DNA from: Bacillota bacterium
Lineage (GTDB): Bacteria; Bacillota; Clostridia; Peptostreptococcales; Anaerovoracaceae
DNA length: 5,311 bases
Assembly (NCBI GenBank): GCA_016284485.1
Contig: JAEEOX010000073.1
Coordinates: 1-5,311, forward strand
Direction of reading: 5' to 3'
Each line of letters begins with the position of its first letter. Position 1 is the stretch's first letter. The notes under the pieces are model-generated. The model did no database searches, was not told where the DNA came from, and saw only the letters and a list, made by a program, of their open reading frames with translations. The position numbers and the translations under genes were made by a program. Shown one piece after another: positions 1 to 5,311 of this stretch.

Positions 1-240
1 CAGGTTGTAGAAGCGCTTGGTGAATTCGATTACGTCTCCCGAGGCTCCGCAGCCGAAACAGGTGAATATCTGCTTCTGCTCCGAAACAATAAAAGAAGGG
101 GTCTTTTCGTTATGAAAGGGACAGATCCCCTTATAGTTGGAACCTGCTCTCTTCAAAGGAACGACCCTCGAGATAACGTCTACTATGTTCAATTGGTCCT
201 TAAGCTCCTCTGCGCTTACACCAGAGGTTCTCTGAGCCAT
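1..240 (-). CDS. dnaG: DNA primase DnaG, N-terminal zinc-binding part (cut by window edge)
   Basis: This is the beginning of DNA primase, which makes the short RNA primers for lagging-strand replication and works with the replicative helicase at the fork. Only 80 residues are visible; the window ends before the catalytic TOPRIM domain and the helicase-binding C-terminus. The visible part is the CHC2 zinc-binding domain: C40-P-F-H43 followed by the conserved EKTPSF segment, then C61-F-G-C64 and a GDVIEF stretch. C40, H43, C61 and C64 are the expected zinc ligands, so the domain looks intact. The start is the ATG at 238-240, with a GGGGG ribosome binding site at 248-252 and a 7-base spacer. It is separated from the upstream dGTPase-like gene by 85 bases holding an intrinsic terminator, so it may have its own promoter. 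In many Bacillota rpoD follows dnaG; that lies outside this window. Confidence 0.96.
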   Translation of the reverse strand, partial: MAQRTSGVSAEELKDQLNIVDVISRVVPLKRAGSNYKGICPFHNEKTPSFIVSEQKQIFTCFGCGASGDVIEFTKRFYNL

Positions 241-304
241 ATTGTTTCCCCCAAAAATACATTTCTGCTATTCTCTACCCCTTAAAGCCCCTATTTCCTT
301 TTTT

Positions 305-336
305 AAAAAATAAAAAAGGTGGAAATTATTTCCACC
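305..336 (-). terminator. Intrinsic terminator overlapping the end of the dGTPase-like gene
   Basis: On the minus strand a perfect 8-bp stem, GGTGGAAA paired with TTTCCACC (318-336), encloses a three-base loop TAA and is followed directly by TTTTTTATTTTTT (317-305). This is a textbook Rho-independent terminator layout, although the stem has more A-T pairs than usual near the loop. The loop TAA is the stop codon of the dGTPase-like gene, so the 5' arm is coding sequence. The opposite strand has no T-run after the stem, so the element should act in one direction only. It separates the upstream genes from dnaG, unless read-through is substantial. Confidence 0.82.
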
Positions 337-1342
337 CTATGGGAACGAATAATTCGTCGTATTTGGTAAGAGCGAACCGGTCCGTCATTCCGGCCACATA
401 ATCCTTGGCGGCCTCCCTGACGCCGTCCCTCTCCGCGATCTCTCTCAGATCGGAGGGAAGCCGGTCGATATCCTCTGAGTAGTATTCGTAGAGCGCAGCG
501 ATCACCGTCTCCACCTTGGCCAGATCCTCGTCTCTCTTTACGATGGGGCTCTGGTAGACACGTTCGAACATGAAGCGTCTCAGATCGTTCATCTCCTCCC
601 TGAATTCAGGGCTCTGGCAGATCTGGTCCTTGCCGTCGCTGTTTCTGATGGTGTCCATGACCAGAGCATTGATCCTGTTCCTGTGGGAACGTCCGAAAAG
701 CTCTATGGACGCTCTGGGAAGATCATCGAAGCTTATGACTCCTGATCTCAGCGCGTCATCGATATCGTGGTTTATGTAGGCGATCCGGTCTGCGAGATGT
801 ACTATCTGGCCCTCCAGCGTAAAGGGTATGTCAGGTCCCGTGTGGTTCACGATGCCGTCTCTCACCTCCATGGTGAGGTTCATGCCCTGTCCCTGTCTGT
901 GGCGATTATCCTCCAGCACATCCACCACTCTCAGGCTCTGCACGTTGTGGCTGAAGCCTCCGGGATGGATCCTGTTCAAAACATCCTCGCCGTTGTGTCC
1001 GAAGGGTGTGTGCCCCAGATCGTGGCCCAGAGCTATGGCCTCCGTCAGATCCTCGTTGTAGTTCAGGGCTCTGGCGATGGTCCTGGCTATCTGACTCACC
1101 TCCAGGGTATGGGTCAGTCTGGTCCTGAAGTGATCTCCTTCAGGGGCAAGGAAGACCTGAGTCTTGTGCATCAGCCTTCTGAAGGCCTTGGAATGGATGA
1201 TCCTGTCCCTGTCCCTCTGAAAGTCGGTCCTCACCACGTCCTTTTCTTCGGGATACTGTCTGCCTCTGGAATATACGGACTTGCAGGCCCTCTCATCAAG
1301 GATCTCAAGTTCTCTTTTTTCCACGTCTTCTCTCAGTATCAT
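326..1342 (-). CDS. dgt: HD-domain deoxyguanosinetriphosphate triphosphohydrolase-like protein
   Basis: The product is a 338-residue HD-superfamily enzyme of the dGTPase-like family, which splits deoxynucleoside triphosphates into deoxynucleosides and inorganic triphosphate in the cytoplasm. The metal-binding set is visible: H78 (in LTHTLEV), H107-D108 (in GHDLGHTPFGH) and D185 (in HLADRIAYI), with H111, H116 and H192-D193 close by. The N-terminal segment with RDRDRIIHSKAFRRL and KTQVF is also typical of the family. The length suits the shorter 'type 2' branch rather than the longer enterobacterial Dgt. Members of this branch may need an activating dNTP and may accept several dNTPs, so the exact substrate cannot be read from sequence. 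The start is the ATG at 1340-1342, one base after the dut stop, with GGGAAAG in the last dut codons as ribosome binding site. The stop codon lies in the terminator loop. Position next to dnaG is common in Bacillota. Confidence 0.93.
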   Translation of the reverse strand: MILREDVEKRELEILDERACKSVYSRGRQYPEEKDVVRTDFQRDRDRIIHSKAFRRLMHKTQVFLAPEGDHFRTRLTHTLEVSQIARTIARALNYNEDLTEAIALGHDLGHTPFGHNGEDVLNRIHPGGFSHNVQSLRVVDVLEDNRHRQGQGMNLTMEVRDGIVNHTGPDIPFTLEGQIVHLADRIAYINHDIDDALRSGVISFDDLPRASIELFGRSHRNRINALVMDTIRNSDGKDQICQSPEFREEMNDLRRFMFERVYQSPIVKRDEDLAKVETVIAALYEYYSEDIDRLPSDLREIAERDGVREAAKDYVAGMTDRFALTKYDELFVPIGWK

Positions 1343-1343
1343 A

Positions 1344-1781
1344 TTACTTTCCCGTGGAGCCGAAGCCGCCGCCTCCCCTTTCGGTATCGTTTACGCTGTC
1401 CACAGTAACGAATTCCGCTCTTTCATACCTGGTAAACACTGCCTGAGCTATGCGGTCACCGTCGTAGATGGTATAGGGCTCGCTTCCCAGGTTTACCATG
1501 GGAACGTTCCATTCACCTCTGTAATCGGAATCCACTGTGCCCACTCCGTTTATCATGGTGATACCGTGCTTGATGGAAAGGCCGGATCTGGCCCTTATCT
1601 GGGCCTCCACACCGTCCGGAAGCTCGATCTTAAGTCCTGTGGGTATAAGCCTCCTCTCACCCGGCATGAGGGTGATGGGCTCGTCGAGACAGGCCTTGAG
1701 ATCCGCTCCGGCTGAACCTTCTGTCTGATAAACGGGTACGTTTCCGCTTTTTGAAGTCACTCTGATGATGATCTTGTCCAT
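1344..1781 (-). CDS. dut: dUTP diphosphatase (dUTPase)
   Basis: This enzyme hydrolyses dUTP to dUMP and pyrophosphate, which keeps uracil out of DNA and supplies dUMP for thymidylate synthesis. At 145 residues it matches the trimeric dUTPase family, and all five signature motifs are present in order: motif 1 SAGADLKA (23-30), motif 2 ARSGLS (64-69), motif 3 GVGTVDSDYRGE (79-90) with the likely catalytic D84, motif 4 GDRIAQAVF (108-116) and the C-terminal motif 5 RGGGGFGSTG (135-144) that closes over the active site with F140. Nothing suggests inactivation. The start is the ATG at 1779-1781, two bases after the mrp stop, with AGGAAA (1787-1792) inside the mrp end as ribosome binding site. The next gene begins one base after its stop, so the pair is almost certainly co-transcribed and probably translationally coupled. 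Pairing it with a dNTP triphosphohydrolase makes sense for nucleotide-pool control. Confidence 0.97.
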   Translation of the reverse strand: MDKIIIRVTSKSGNVPVYQTEGSAGADLKACLDEPITLMPGERRLIPTGLKIELPDGVEAQIRARSGLSIKHGITMINGVGTVDSDYRGEWNVPMVNLGSEPYTIYDGDRIAQAVFTRYERAEFVTVDSVNDTERGGGGFGSTGK

Positions 1782-1783
1782 TA

Positions 1784-2620
1784 TTATTTCCTGTCTCCGC
1801 AGCCGTCGACTCCGCAGGAGCTGCAGTCGTGGTCGCAGTTGGCTGACGATAAGAAGCCATCATGCTTCTTCGGATTATCTGCAGCAAGACATGCTTCCAC
1901 AATGGAATCCAGCTCCGGTCTGTCCACTTCCTCAATGGTGCCCTCGTCCATGGCCTTGGCGATAGCCATATCCATGGGAAGCTCGCTGACCTCAGTGATA
2001 CCATAGAGAGCGGCGATGTCCTTCACCTTTGAGCCGCCGAAAAGATGATGTTTTGCACCGCATTCGGGGCAGATGAACGTGCCCATGTTCTCAACGATGC
2101 CGATGATGGGAATATCCATCATCTGAGCCATCTTGACGGCCTTCTGTACGATCATTGATACCAGCTGCTGCGGGCTGGTGACGATGATGATACCGTCCAG
2201 CGGCAGGCTCTGGAAAACCGTGAGTGCCACGTCGCCGGTTCCCGGAGGCATGTCCACATACATTACGTCTATTTCATCCCAGATAACGTTGTTCCAGAAC
2301 TGATCGATAACACCTGAAAGCAGAGGTCCTCTCCATACCACCGGGTCAGTCTCGTTCTCCAGAAGAGAGTTGACGCTCATGATCTTGATCCCGCCCTTGG
2401 ATTCAACGGGCCAGATCTCCTCTTCTGTTCCGAACGCTTTCTCAGTGATGCCGAAAGACTGGGGAATGGACGGTCCCGTAAGGTCTGCGTCCATTACTGC
2501 CACCTTATAACCCTTCTTCATGGTGGCTGCAGCCAGCATGGATGTGACGGAGGATTTGCCTACTCCGCCCTTTCCGCTTATAACACCGATCAGTTTCTTG
2601 ACGTTTGATCTGTCATTCAT
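1784..2620 (-). CDS. mrp: Mrp/NBP35 (ApbC) family iron-sulfur cluster carrier ATPase
   Basis: This is a P-loop ATPase of the Mrp/NBP35/ApbC family, cytoplasmic proteins that hold and deliver Fe-S clusters to target apoproteins. Numbered from the preferred start (278 residues), it has a deviant Walker A GKGGVGKSS (16-24) with the signature lysine K17, a DADLTGPS segment (44-51), a Walker B region VDMPPGTGD (122-130) and the family's conserved CPEC cysteines C184/C187 that bridge a cluster between subunits. The C-terminus adds a cysteine cluster, C262, C266, C269 and C274, in a CDHDCSSCG-type context. I place the start at the ATG 2618-2620 because AGGAAGG (2629-2635) stands 8 bases before it. 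A GTG at 2627-2629 would add three residues but overlaps that ribosome binding site. The 43-base gap to the gene before it is the widest one upstream of the terminator; mrp leads a tight mrp-dut-dgt run. Confidence 0.94.
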   Translation of the reverse strand: MNDRSNVKKLIGVISGKGGVGKSSVTSMLAAATMKKGYKVAVMDADLTGPSIPQSFGITEKAFGTEEEIWPVESKGGIKIMSVNSLLENETDPVVWRGPLLSGVIDQFWNNVIWDEIDVMYVDMPPGTGDVALTVFQSLPLDGIIIVTSPQQLVSMIVQKAVKMAQMMDIPIIGIVENMGTFICPECGAKHHLFGGSKVKDIAALYGITEVSELPMDMAIAKAMDEGTIEEVDRPELDSIVEACLAADNPKKHDGFLSSANCDHDCSSCGVDGCGDRK

Positions 2621-2628
2621 TTGATTCA

Positions 2629-2635
2629 CCTTCCT
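2629..2635 (-). promoter_or_regulatory. Ribosome binding site that decides the mrp start
   Basis: On the minus strand AGGAAGG lies 8 bases upstream of the ATG at 2618-2620. The in-frame GTG at 2627-2629 shares its first base with the final G of this site, so it would have no usable spacer. This favours the ATG. The same AGGAAGG string serves the acyltransferase gene in this window. Confidence 0.75.
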
Positions 2636-2663
2636 AAAACTTTATTGATATTTGATCTCCCGG

Positions 2664-3317
2664 TCAGAATCCGGGGGCTGTATCCGTTACAACGTACACA
2701 TCTATGGAGTCCGCAGGGTCGCTTGAGAACTGAGCTGACATCACAAAATACGTGTCCGGCATGTTTTCTGAACTGAAATTCTTGTAGAACGTGGCTTCGC
2801 TCATGGCCGAGTCCGAATTGCTCTTGAGCCACTCCACAACATTGTATATGTCGGCCTGGTCAGTGAAAAACAGGCTGCTTATGCTGTTTCCGGATGACTT
2901 TGAAAGTTCTATTCCCTTGATGTTTCCGGACTTCGAAGTGACCTCGTTCACAAGCCCCTGATCAGTCATGTAAGGCTCCGGCTCCTCCGGATCAGTTTCT
3001 GCAGTCCCGTTGTTTGTGATCTCAGTTCTTTCGTCGGACCCTTCGGTATCTTTAGTGTCGACGTCCGCAGGTGTTTTCTCATCAGTGATCTCCGTGTCAT
3101 TCACCGCGATCTCCTGATCCTGACTGCCCGCGGCCATGTTCTTGATGTCGTCCCATTTGGTGACGCCTATTATGCCCACGAACAGAATGATACAGGCGGC
3201 AATTGTGCCAATGTATCTGAACTTTCTCCTGCGGGCGGCTTCCCTTCTCTTTTCTTCAGTTCTCACTTTTCCGTACTTTTCGTAGACAGCATCTACGAAT
3301 TCCTTATCTGTCTTCAT
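2664..3317 (-). CDS. Single-pass membrane protein, putative anti-sigma factor
   Basis: I do not recognise a named family in this 217-residue protein. It has a short, strongly basic cytoplasmic N-terminus (residues 1-34, with EEKRREAARRRK), one hydrophobic membrane segment at about 35-52 (YIGTIAACIILFVGIIGV), an acidic, Thr/Asp/Glu-rich linker at about 66-115 that looks disordered, and a roughly 100-residue C-terminal domain predicted to lie outside the membrane. The positive-inside rule supports N-in, C-out. There is no cleavable signal peptide and no HxxxCxxC zinc motif of the classical ZAS anti-sigma fold. It begins 21 bases after the sigma factor stop, at the ATG 3315-3317 with AGGGG six bases upstream. 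The position and topology suggest that it tethers or senses for that sigma factor, as membrane anti-sigma factors do. This is inference from context; it could instead be a target or an unrelated envelope protein. Confidence 0.72.
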   Translation of the reverse strand: MKTDKEFVDAVYEKYGKVRTEEKRREAARRRKFRYIGTIAACIILFVGIIGVTKWDDIKNMAAGSQDQEIAVNDTEITDEKTPADVDTKDTEGSDERTEITNNGTAETDPEEPEPYMTDQGLVNEVTSKSGNIKGIELSKSSGNSISSLFFTDQADIYNVVEWLKSNSDSAMSEATFYKNFSSENMPDTYFVMSAQFSSDPADSIDVYVVTDTAPGF

Positions 3318-3338
3318 TTCTTTCCCCTTTTCTCAGAC

Positions 3339-3959
3339 TCAATATACCTCGTCGCTGCCCGATTCAAGCAGCACTCTCAAACTTTTCTTTCCCCTCTGTA
3401 TCAGGTTCTCCACCTGTTTGCGGTCCTTCTCCATGACCTGACCGATCTCAGCGTAGGACAGTCCCTCGAAATATCTTAATTTCAGGGCCTCACCGTACTC
3501 AGGTCTCAGGTTCTGCAGGGCGTCCAGAAGTTCCGCGGCGTCTTCCTTCTTAAGGAGCTCCGCCTCCGGGTCGCCTTCAACCGAATCCAGCATTACCAGA
3601 TCCTCCCTGCTCTTTCTCATCAGAAGCTCCATCTCTTCTTCAGATGAGATGTCTCCTGCACCGTTGAGCAGCGTGAGTTTGCTGTTCTTCCTGATGAAAT
3701 CTATGGCCTTGTTCCTTCCTATGGCAAAGAGATAGGTCTTCTCCGACGACTGCTCTCTGAACCTGTCGGGATGGAGCAGTATCTCCACAAAAACATCCTC
3801 TGCCAGATCCTCGGCGGTGTCCAGATCCTTCACATACCTGTAGATGAAGTATATGAGTTTCTCTCTGTAAAGGACCACCAGTTCTTCAATTTTTTCTCTT
3901 GGTATACCGGTTCTCATTTCTTCTCTCTTTTTGTCGGCCGGGAACCTCCCGTCACTCAC
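3339..3959 (-). CDS. ECF-type RNA polymerase sigma factor (sigma-70 family)
   Basis: This is a small sigma-70 family protein with only regions 2 and 4, as in extracytoplasmic-function sigma factors that direct RNA polymerase to stress or signal-specific promoters. Region 2 spans about residues 27-92, including YRYVKDLDTAEDLAEDVF and the promoter-melting part YLFAIGRNKAIDFIRK. A long acidic linker (about 93-136) follows, and region 4 (about 137-195) carries the helix-turn-helix GLSYAEIGQVMEKDRKQVENLI. The length of 206 residues is slightly above usual. The GTG at 3957-3959 is used here because it overlaps the previous stop by 8 bases, which allows translational coupling, but it has no ribosome binding site of its own. 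The ATG at 3915-3917, preceded by a purine-rich stretch, would give 192 residues starting MRTGIPREK and is a real alternative. Its membrane partner follows 21 bases downstream. The target promoters cannot be deduced here. Confidence 0.9.
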   Translation of the reverse strand: MSDGRFPADKKREEMRTGIPREKIEELVVLYREKLIYFIYRYVKDLDTAEDLAEDVFVEILLHPDRFREQSSEKTYLFAIGRNKAIDFIRKNSKLTLLNGAGDISSEEEMELLMRKSREDLVMLDSVEGDPEAELLKKEDAAELLDALQNLRPEYGEALKLRYFEGLSYAEIGQVMEKDRKQVENLIQRGKKSLRVLLESGSDEVY

Positions 3960-5154
3960 TGAGCGCGGCAGATTTTTCCCTCTCCTCCGTTACCTTGTCC
4001 AGATACTGGACCCAGTAGACCGCAGCCGTTCTGTCGGGCTCCGGCATCATGTAGTAAAGCACTCTTCCCGAGTAGAGGGACACGTGGTCTCTCACGCTGG
4101 CGGGAAAAGCCGTTATTACCTTTGTGCTCTCAGTGAATTCCAGCGGCTTGCCGAACACTTCACCCTTGAATGTGATGCTGTCGCGATCCACATGGAAGTG
4201 TCCCTTCCCTGCGTCCTTGACCAGCAGTCCATCCTCCCCGGGAGTGGCCACGGTGACCTTACTGTCGATTAGCACAGACGTGTCTATGGTATCCTGCTCC
4301 CACTGGTACCAGGCGTTGATATGGTCGAACACCGGACCGTGGAGCACGTACCTGTTGTCCAGCCTCCACTCCGTTCCGCAGGCCTCGCACTTAAGGATGT
4401 CTCCGGAGGAGCTCATCCTGAAAGTCTCTCCGCATACGGGACACTTGTAGAGGATGCCCTGAAGCCCCTCAGCAGGTGTTTTGCACCTGTATTCCACATC
4501 GGTTAGGATCTTATCCTCATCGTGATAAAGCGCCTCCGAGATGGCCTGACTGATCTGATCCTTGGACAGGTTCTTAAGGTCTTCCTTGGCGAAAAGCTTC
4601 CCGCCGTGGACCACCACCTTGCCGGGTCTGAACTTCAGTCCCGCCCACTTGGGCACTGACTTGTAGGCGCCGTCCTGGGTGAGCCAGTAGACGTCCACGC
4701 CCAGCTTCTTCACCAGCTCCGCCGTACCCTCCGTGACCTTCACGGACAGGCCCGAGCATGTCAGTCTGCCCTCAGGATAGAGGACTATGATCTGGCCTGC
4801 GTCTCTGGCCCTCATGATGGAGATGATGGTGCTCACATCGGCGCAAAACATCTTCTTCGTGATGGCGTGGCTCAGATCGATGAATCGTCTGGTGATCTTG
4901 TTGGTAGTGAAGTGATGGCTTCCCACGAATGTCACAACGTTGGGGCGAAGCTCGACTCCCGCGAAGAGGAAGTCCAGATTGGAGTTGTGGGTCGACAGCA
5001 CCAGCGCCGGTCCCCCGTTTTTGATGAGGTCTTCCAGTCCCGTTCTGTCAAAAACGGTCCTGAGCTTAAGTTTGAGGAAGAGTCTTACGATGACTCCCAC
5101 AAGCAGCCAGTACAGAAATCTGTTGGCTGGCACGTATTTCTTTTTCTCACTCAC
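3952..5154 (-). CDS. PlsC-like acyltransferase with C-terminal zinc ribbon
   Basis: The N-terminal half is a lysophospholipid acyltransferase-type domain, the family that transfers acyl chains onto lysophosphatidate or related lipids at the inner face of the membrane. It has a hydrophobic segment at about 12-28 for membrane association, the catalytic HX4D motif H56-N-S-N-L-D61, and the substrate-binding motif Y126-PEGR130. After the acyltransferase part, about residue 220 onwards, a zinc ribbon is visible: C238-P-V-C241 and C256-E-A-C259. A further 140 residues (about 261-400) contain alternating hydrophobic and charged stretches that look beta-rich, with no domain I can name. At 400 residues it is much longer than an ordinary PlsC of about 200-250. 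The start is a GTG (5152-5154) with AGGAAGG (5161-5167) six bases upstream. It overlaps both neighbours by 8 bases. Its acceptor lipid is unknown, so a plsC symbol is not assigned. Confidence 0.88.
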   Translation of the reverse strand: MSEKKKYVPANRFLYWLLVGVIVRLFLKLKLRTVFDRTGLEDLIKNGGPALVLSTHNSNLDFLFAGVELRPNVVTFVGSHHFTTNKITRRFIDLSHAITKKMFCADVSTIISIMRARDAGQIIVLYPEGRLTCSGLSVKVTEGTAELVKKLGVDVYWLTQDGAYKSVPKWAGLKFRPGKVVVHGGKLFAKEDLKNLSKDQISQAISEALYHDEDKILTDVEYRCKTPAEGLQGILYKCPVCGETFRMSSSGDILKCEACGTEWRLDNRYVLHGPVFDHINAWYQWEQDTIDTSVLIDSKVTVATPGEDGLLVKDAGKGHFHVDRDSITFKGEVFGKPLEFTESTKVITAFPASVRDHVSLYSGRVLYYMMPEPDRTAAVYWVQYLDKVTEEREKSAALSE

Positions 5155-5311
5155 AGTTGACCTTCCTGAATTCCGGTTTACGTTCCCGTTCGATCCTGGC
5201 TTGCTCCTCAGGAGTGCGCTCCAGCTCTGTTCTGAGCCTTACCAGCCTCCTGGTGAGCTTGTTTACATCGTAGATCCTCTGCGTGACGGTGTAGGTGTTC
5301 TCCTCCTTGTA
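5147..5311 (-). CDS. C-terminal end of an unrecognised protein (cut by window edge)
   Basis: An open frame runs from the window edge to a TGA at 5147-5149 and encodes the final 54 residues of a protein, ending RKVNCE. I do not recognise the family. The fragment is rich in Arg, Lys and Glu and contains a probable amphipathic helix or short coiled coil (VNKLTRRLVRLRTELER, then PEEQARIERERK), which fits a cytoplasmic tail or linker but does not identify a function. Evidence that it is coding is the uninterrupted frame on the same strand, the 8-base stop/start overlap with the acyltransferase, and the fact that the ribosome binding site of the next gene lies inside it. It is probably the first visible gene of the same operon. 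Confidence 0.68.
   Translation of the reverse strand, partial: YKEENTYTVTQRIYDVNKLTRRLVRLRTELERTPEEQARIERERKPEFRKVNCE
5161..5167 (-). promoter_or_regulatory. Ribosome binding site supporting the GTG start of the acyltransferase
   Basis: AGGAAGG on the minus strand stands six bases before the GTG at 5152-5154. No in-frame ATG lies nearby, so this site fixes the GTG as the start. It lies within the last codons of the preceding gene. Confidence 0.75.

Noticed and set aside
241..317. A possible dnaG promoter in the AT-rich gap
   Set aside because: The gap is AT-rich and contains weak -10-like strings such as TAGAGAAT, but I see no -35 box at proper spacing. A promoter may exist, yet the sequence alone does not support naming one.
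297..319. An inverted repeat CCTTTTTT/AAAAAAGG overlapping the terminator T-tract
   Set aside because: It is mostly A-T homopolymer pairing and would form only after the terminator had been passed, so a separate regulatory role is not supported.
767..1408. A 213-codon open frame on the plus strand
   Set aside because: It lies antisense across the dGTPase-like gene, whose catalytic motifs are intact, and its translation shows no recognisable motif. It appears to be a by-product of codon usage on the opposite strand.
1281..1715. A 144-codon open frame on the plus strand
   Set aside because: It is antisense to dut, which has all five dUTPase motifs. It has no convincing ribosome binding site or family signature.
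1657..2004. A 115-codon minus-strand frame across the mrp/dut junction
   Set aside because: It is out of frame with two well-supported genes and its composition, rich in Arg, Ser and Pro, is typical of a shifted reading of them.
2621..2663. A possible promoter in front of mrp
   Set aside because: The TATCAATAAAG stretch resembles a loose -10 region, but no matching -35 element is present at 16-18 bases. Co-transcription from upstream is equally plausible.
2659..2675. A small GC hairpin, CCCGG/CCGGG with a 7-base loop, around the membrane protein stop codon
   Set aside because: The stem is only 5 bp and no T-run follows on the minus strand, so it is not a credible intrinsic terminator. Its loop does contain the TGA stop, as in the real terminator at 318-336, but this is likely chance.
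2626..2832. A 68-codon minus-strand frame at the end of the membrane protein gene
   Set aside because: It is a shifted reading of the membrane protein gene, ending close to the mrp start, with no independent support.
3931..4272. A plus-strand open frame, and others at 4124-4450 and 4867-5160, inside the acyltransferase gene
   Set aside because: They are antisense to a gene with clear HX4D, PEGR and zinc-ribbon motifs, and none gives a recognisable protein.

Overview
The window looks like a chromosomal segment from a low-to-mid GC Gram-positive bacterium, most likely a Clostridia-type Bacillota. This rests on the dGTPase-like/primase neighbourhood, purine-rich Shine-Dalgarno sequences such as AGGAAGG and GGGGG, GTG starts with tight gene packing, and the style of the sigma factor/membrane-protein pair. 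The assignment to Clostridia is inference; no rRNA or other phylogenetic marker is present apart from a short piece of DnaG.

Every supported gene lies on the minus strand, so transcription runs from high to low coordinates. In that order the window holds: the last 54 codons of an unrecognised gene (5311-5147); a PlsC-like acyltransferase with a zinc ribbon and an extra C-terminal region (5154-3952); an ECF-type sigma factor (3959-3339); a single-pass membrane protein that is probably its regulator (3317-2664); an Mrp/NBP35-type Fe-S carrier ATPase (2620-1784); dUTPase (1781-1344); an HD-domain dNTP triphosphohydrolase of the dGTPase-like family (1342-326); an intrinsic terminator; and the first 80 codons of DNA primase (240-1).

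The spacing suggests one or two long transcripts. The first two junctions overlap by 8 bases through the same GTGAGTGA string. The sigma factor and membrane protein are 21 bases apart, mrp follows after 43 bases, and mrp/dut and dut/dgt are separated by only 2 and 1 bases. The first clear transcription stop is a hairpin plus T-tract at the end of the dGTPase-like gene, whose stop codon sits in the hairpin loop. DnaG, 85 bases downstream, therefore needs read-through or its own promoter, and I could not identify a convincing one.

Functionally the window splits in two. The upstream half is about the envelope and signalling (acyltransferase, sigma factor, membrane partner). The downstream half is housekeeping: Fe-S cluster delivery, removal of dUTP and control of dNTPs, and primer synthesis for replication. 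Most of this is conventional. The points most worth a second look are the acyltransferase architecture, the sigma/membrane-protein module translationally linked to it, and the cysteine-rich tail on Mrp. I found no mobile element, CRISPR array, RNA gene or long repeat, and no gene-free stretch longer than about 85 bases.
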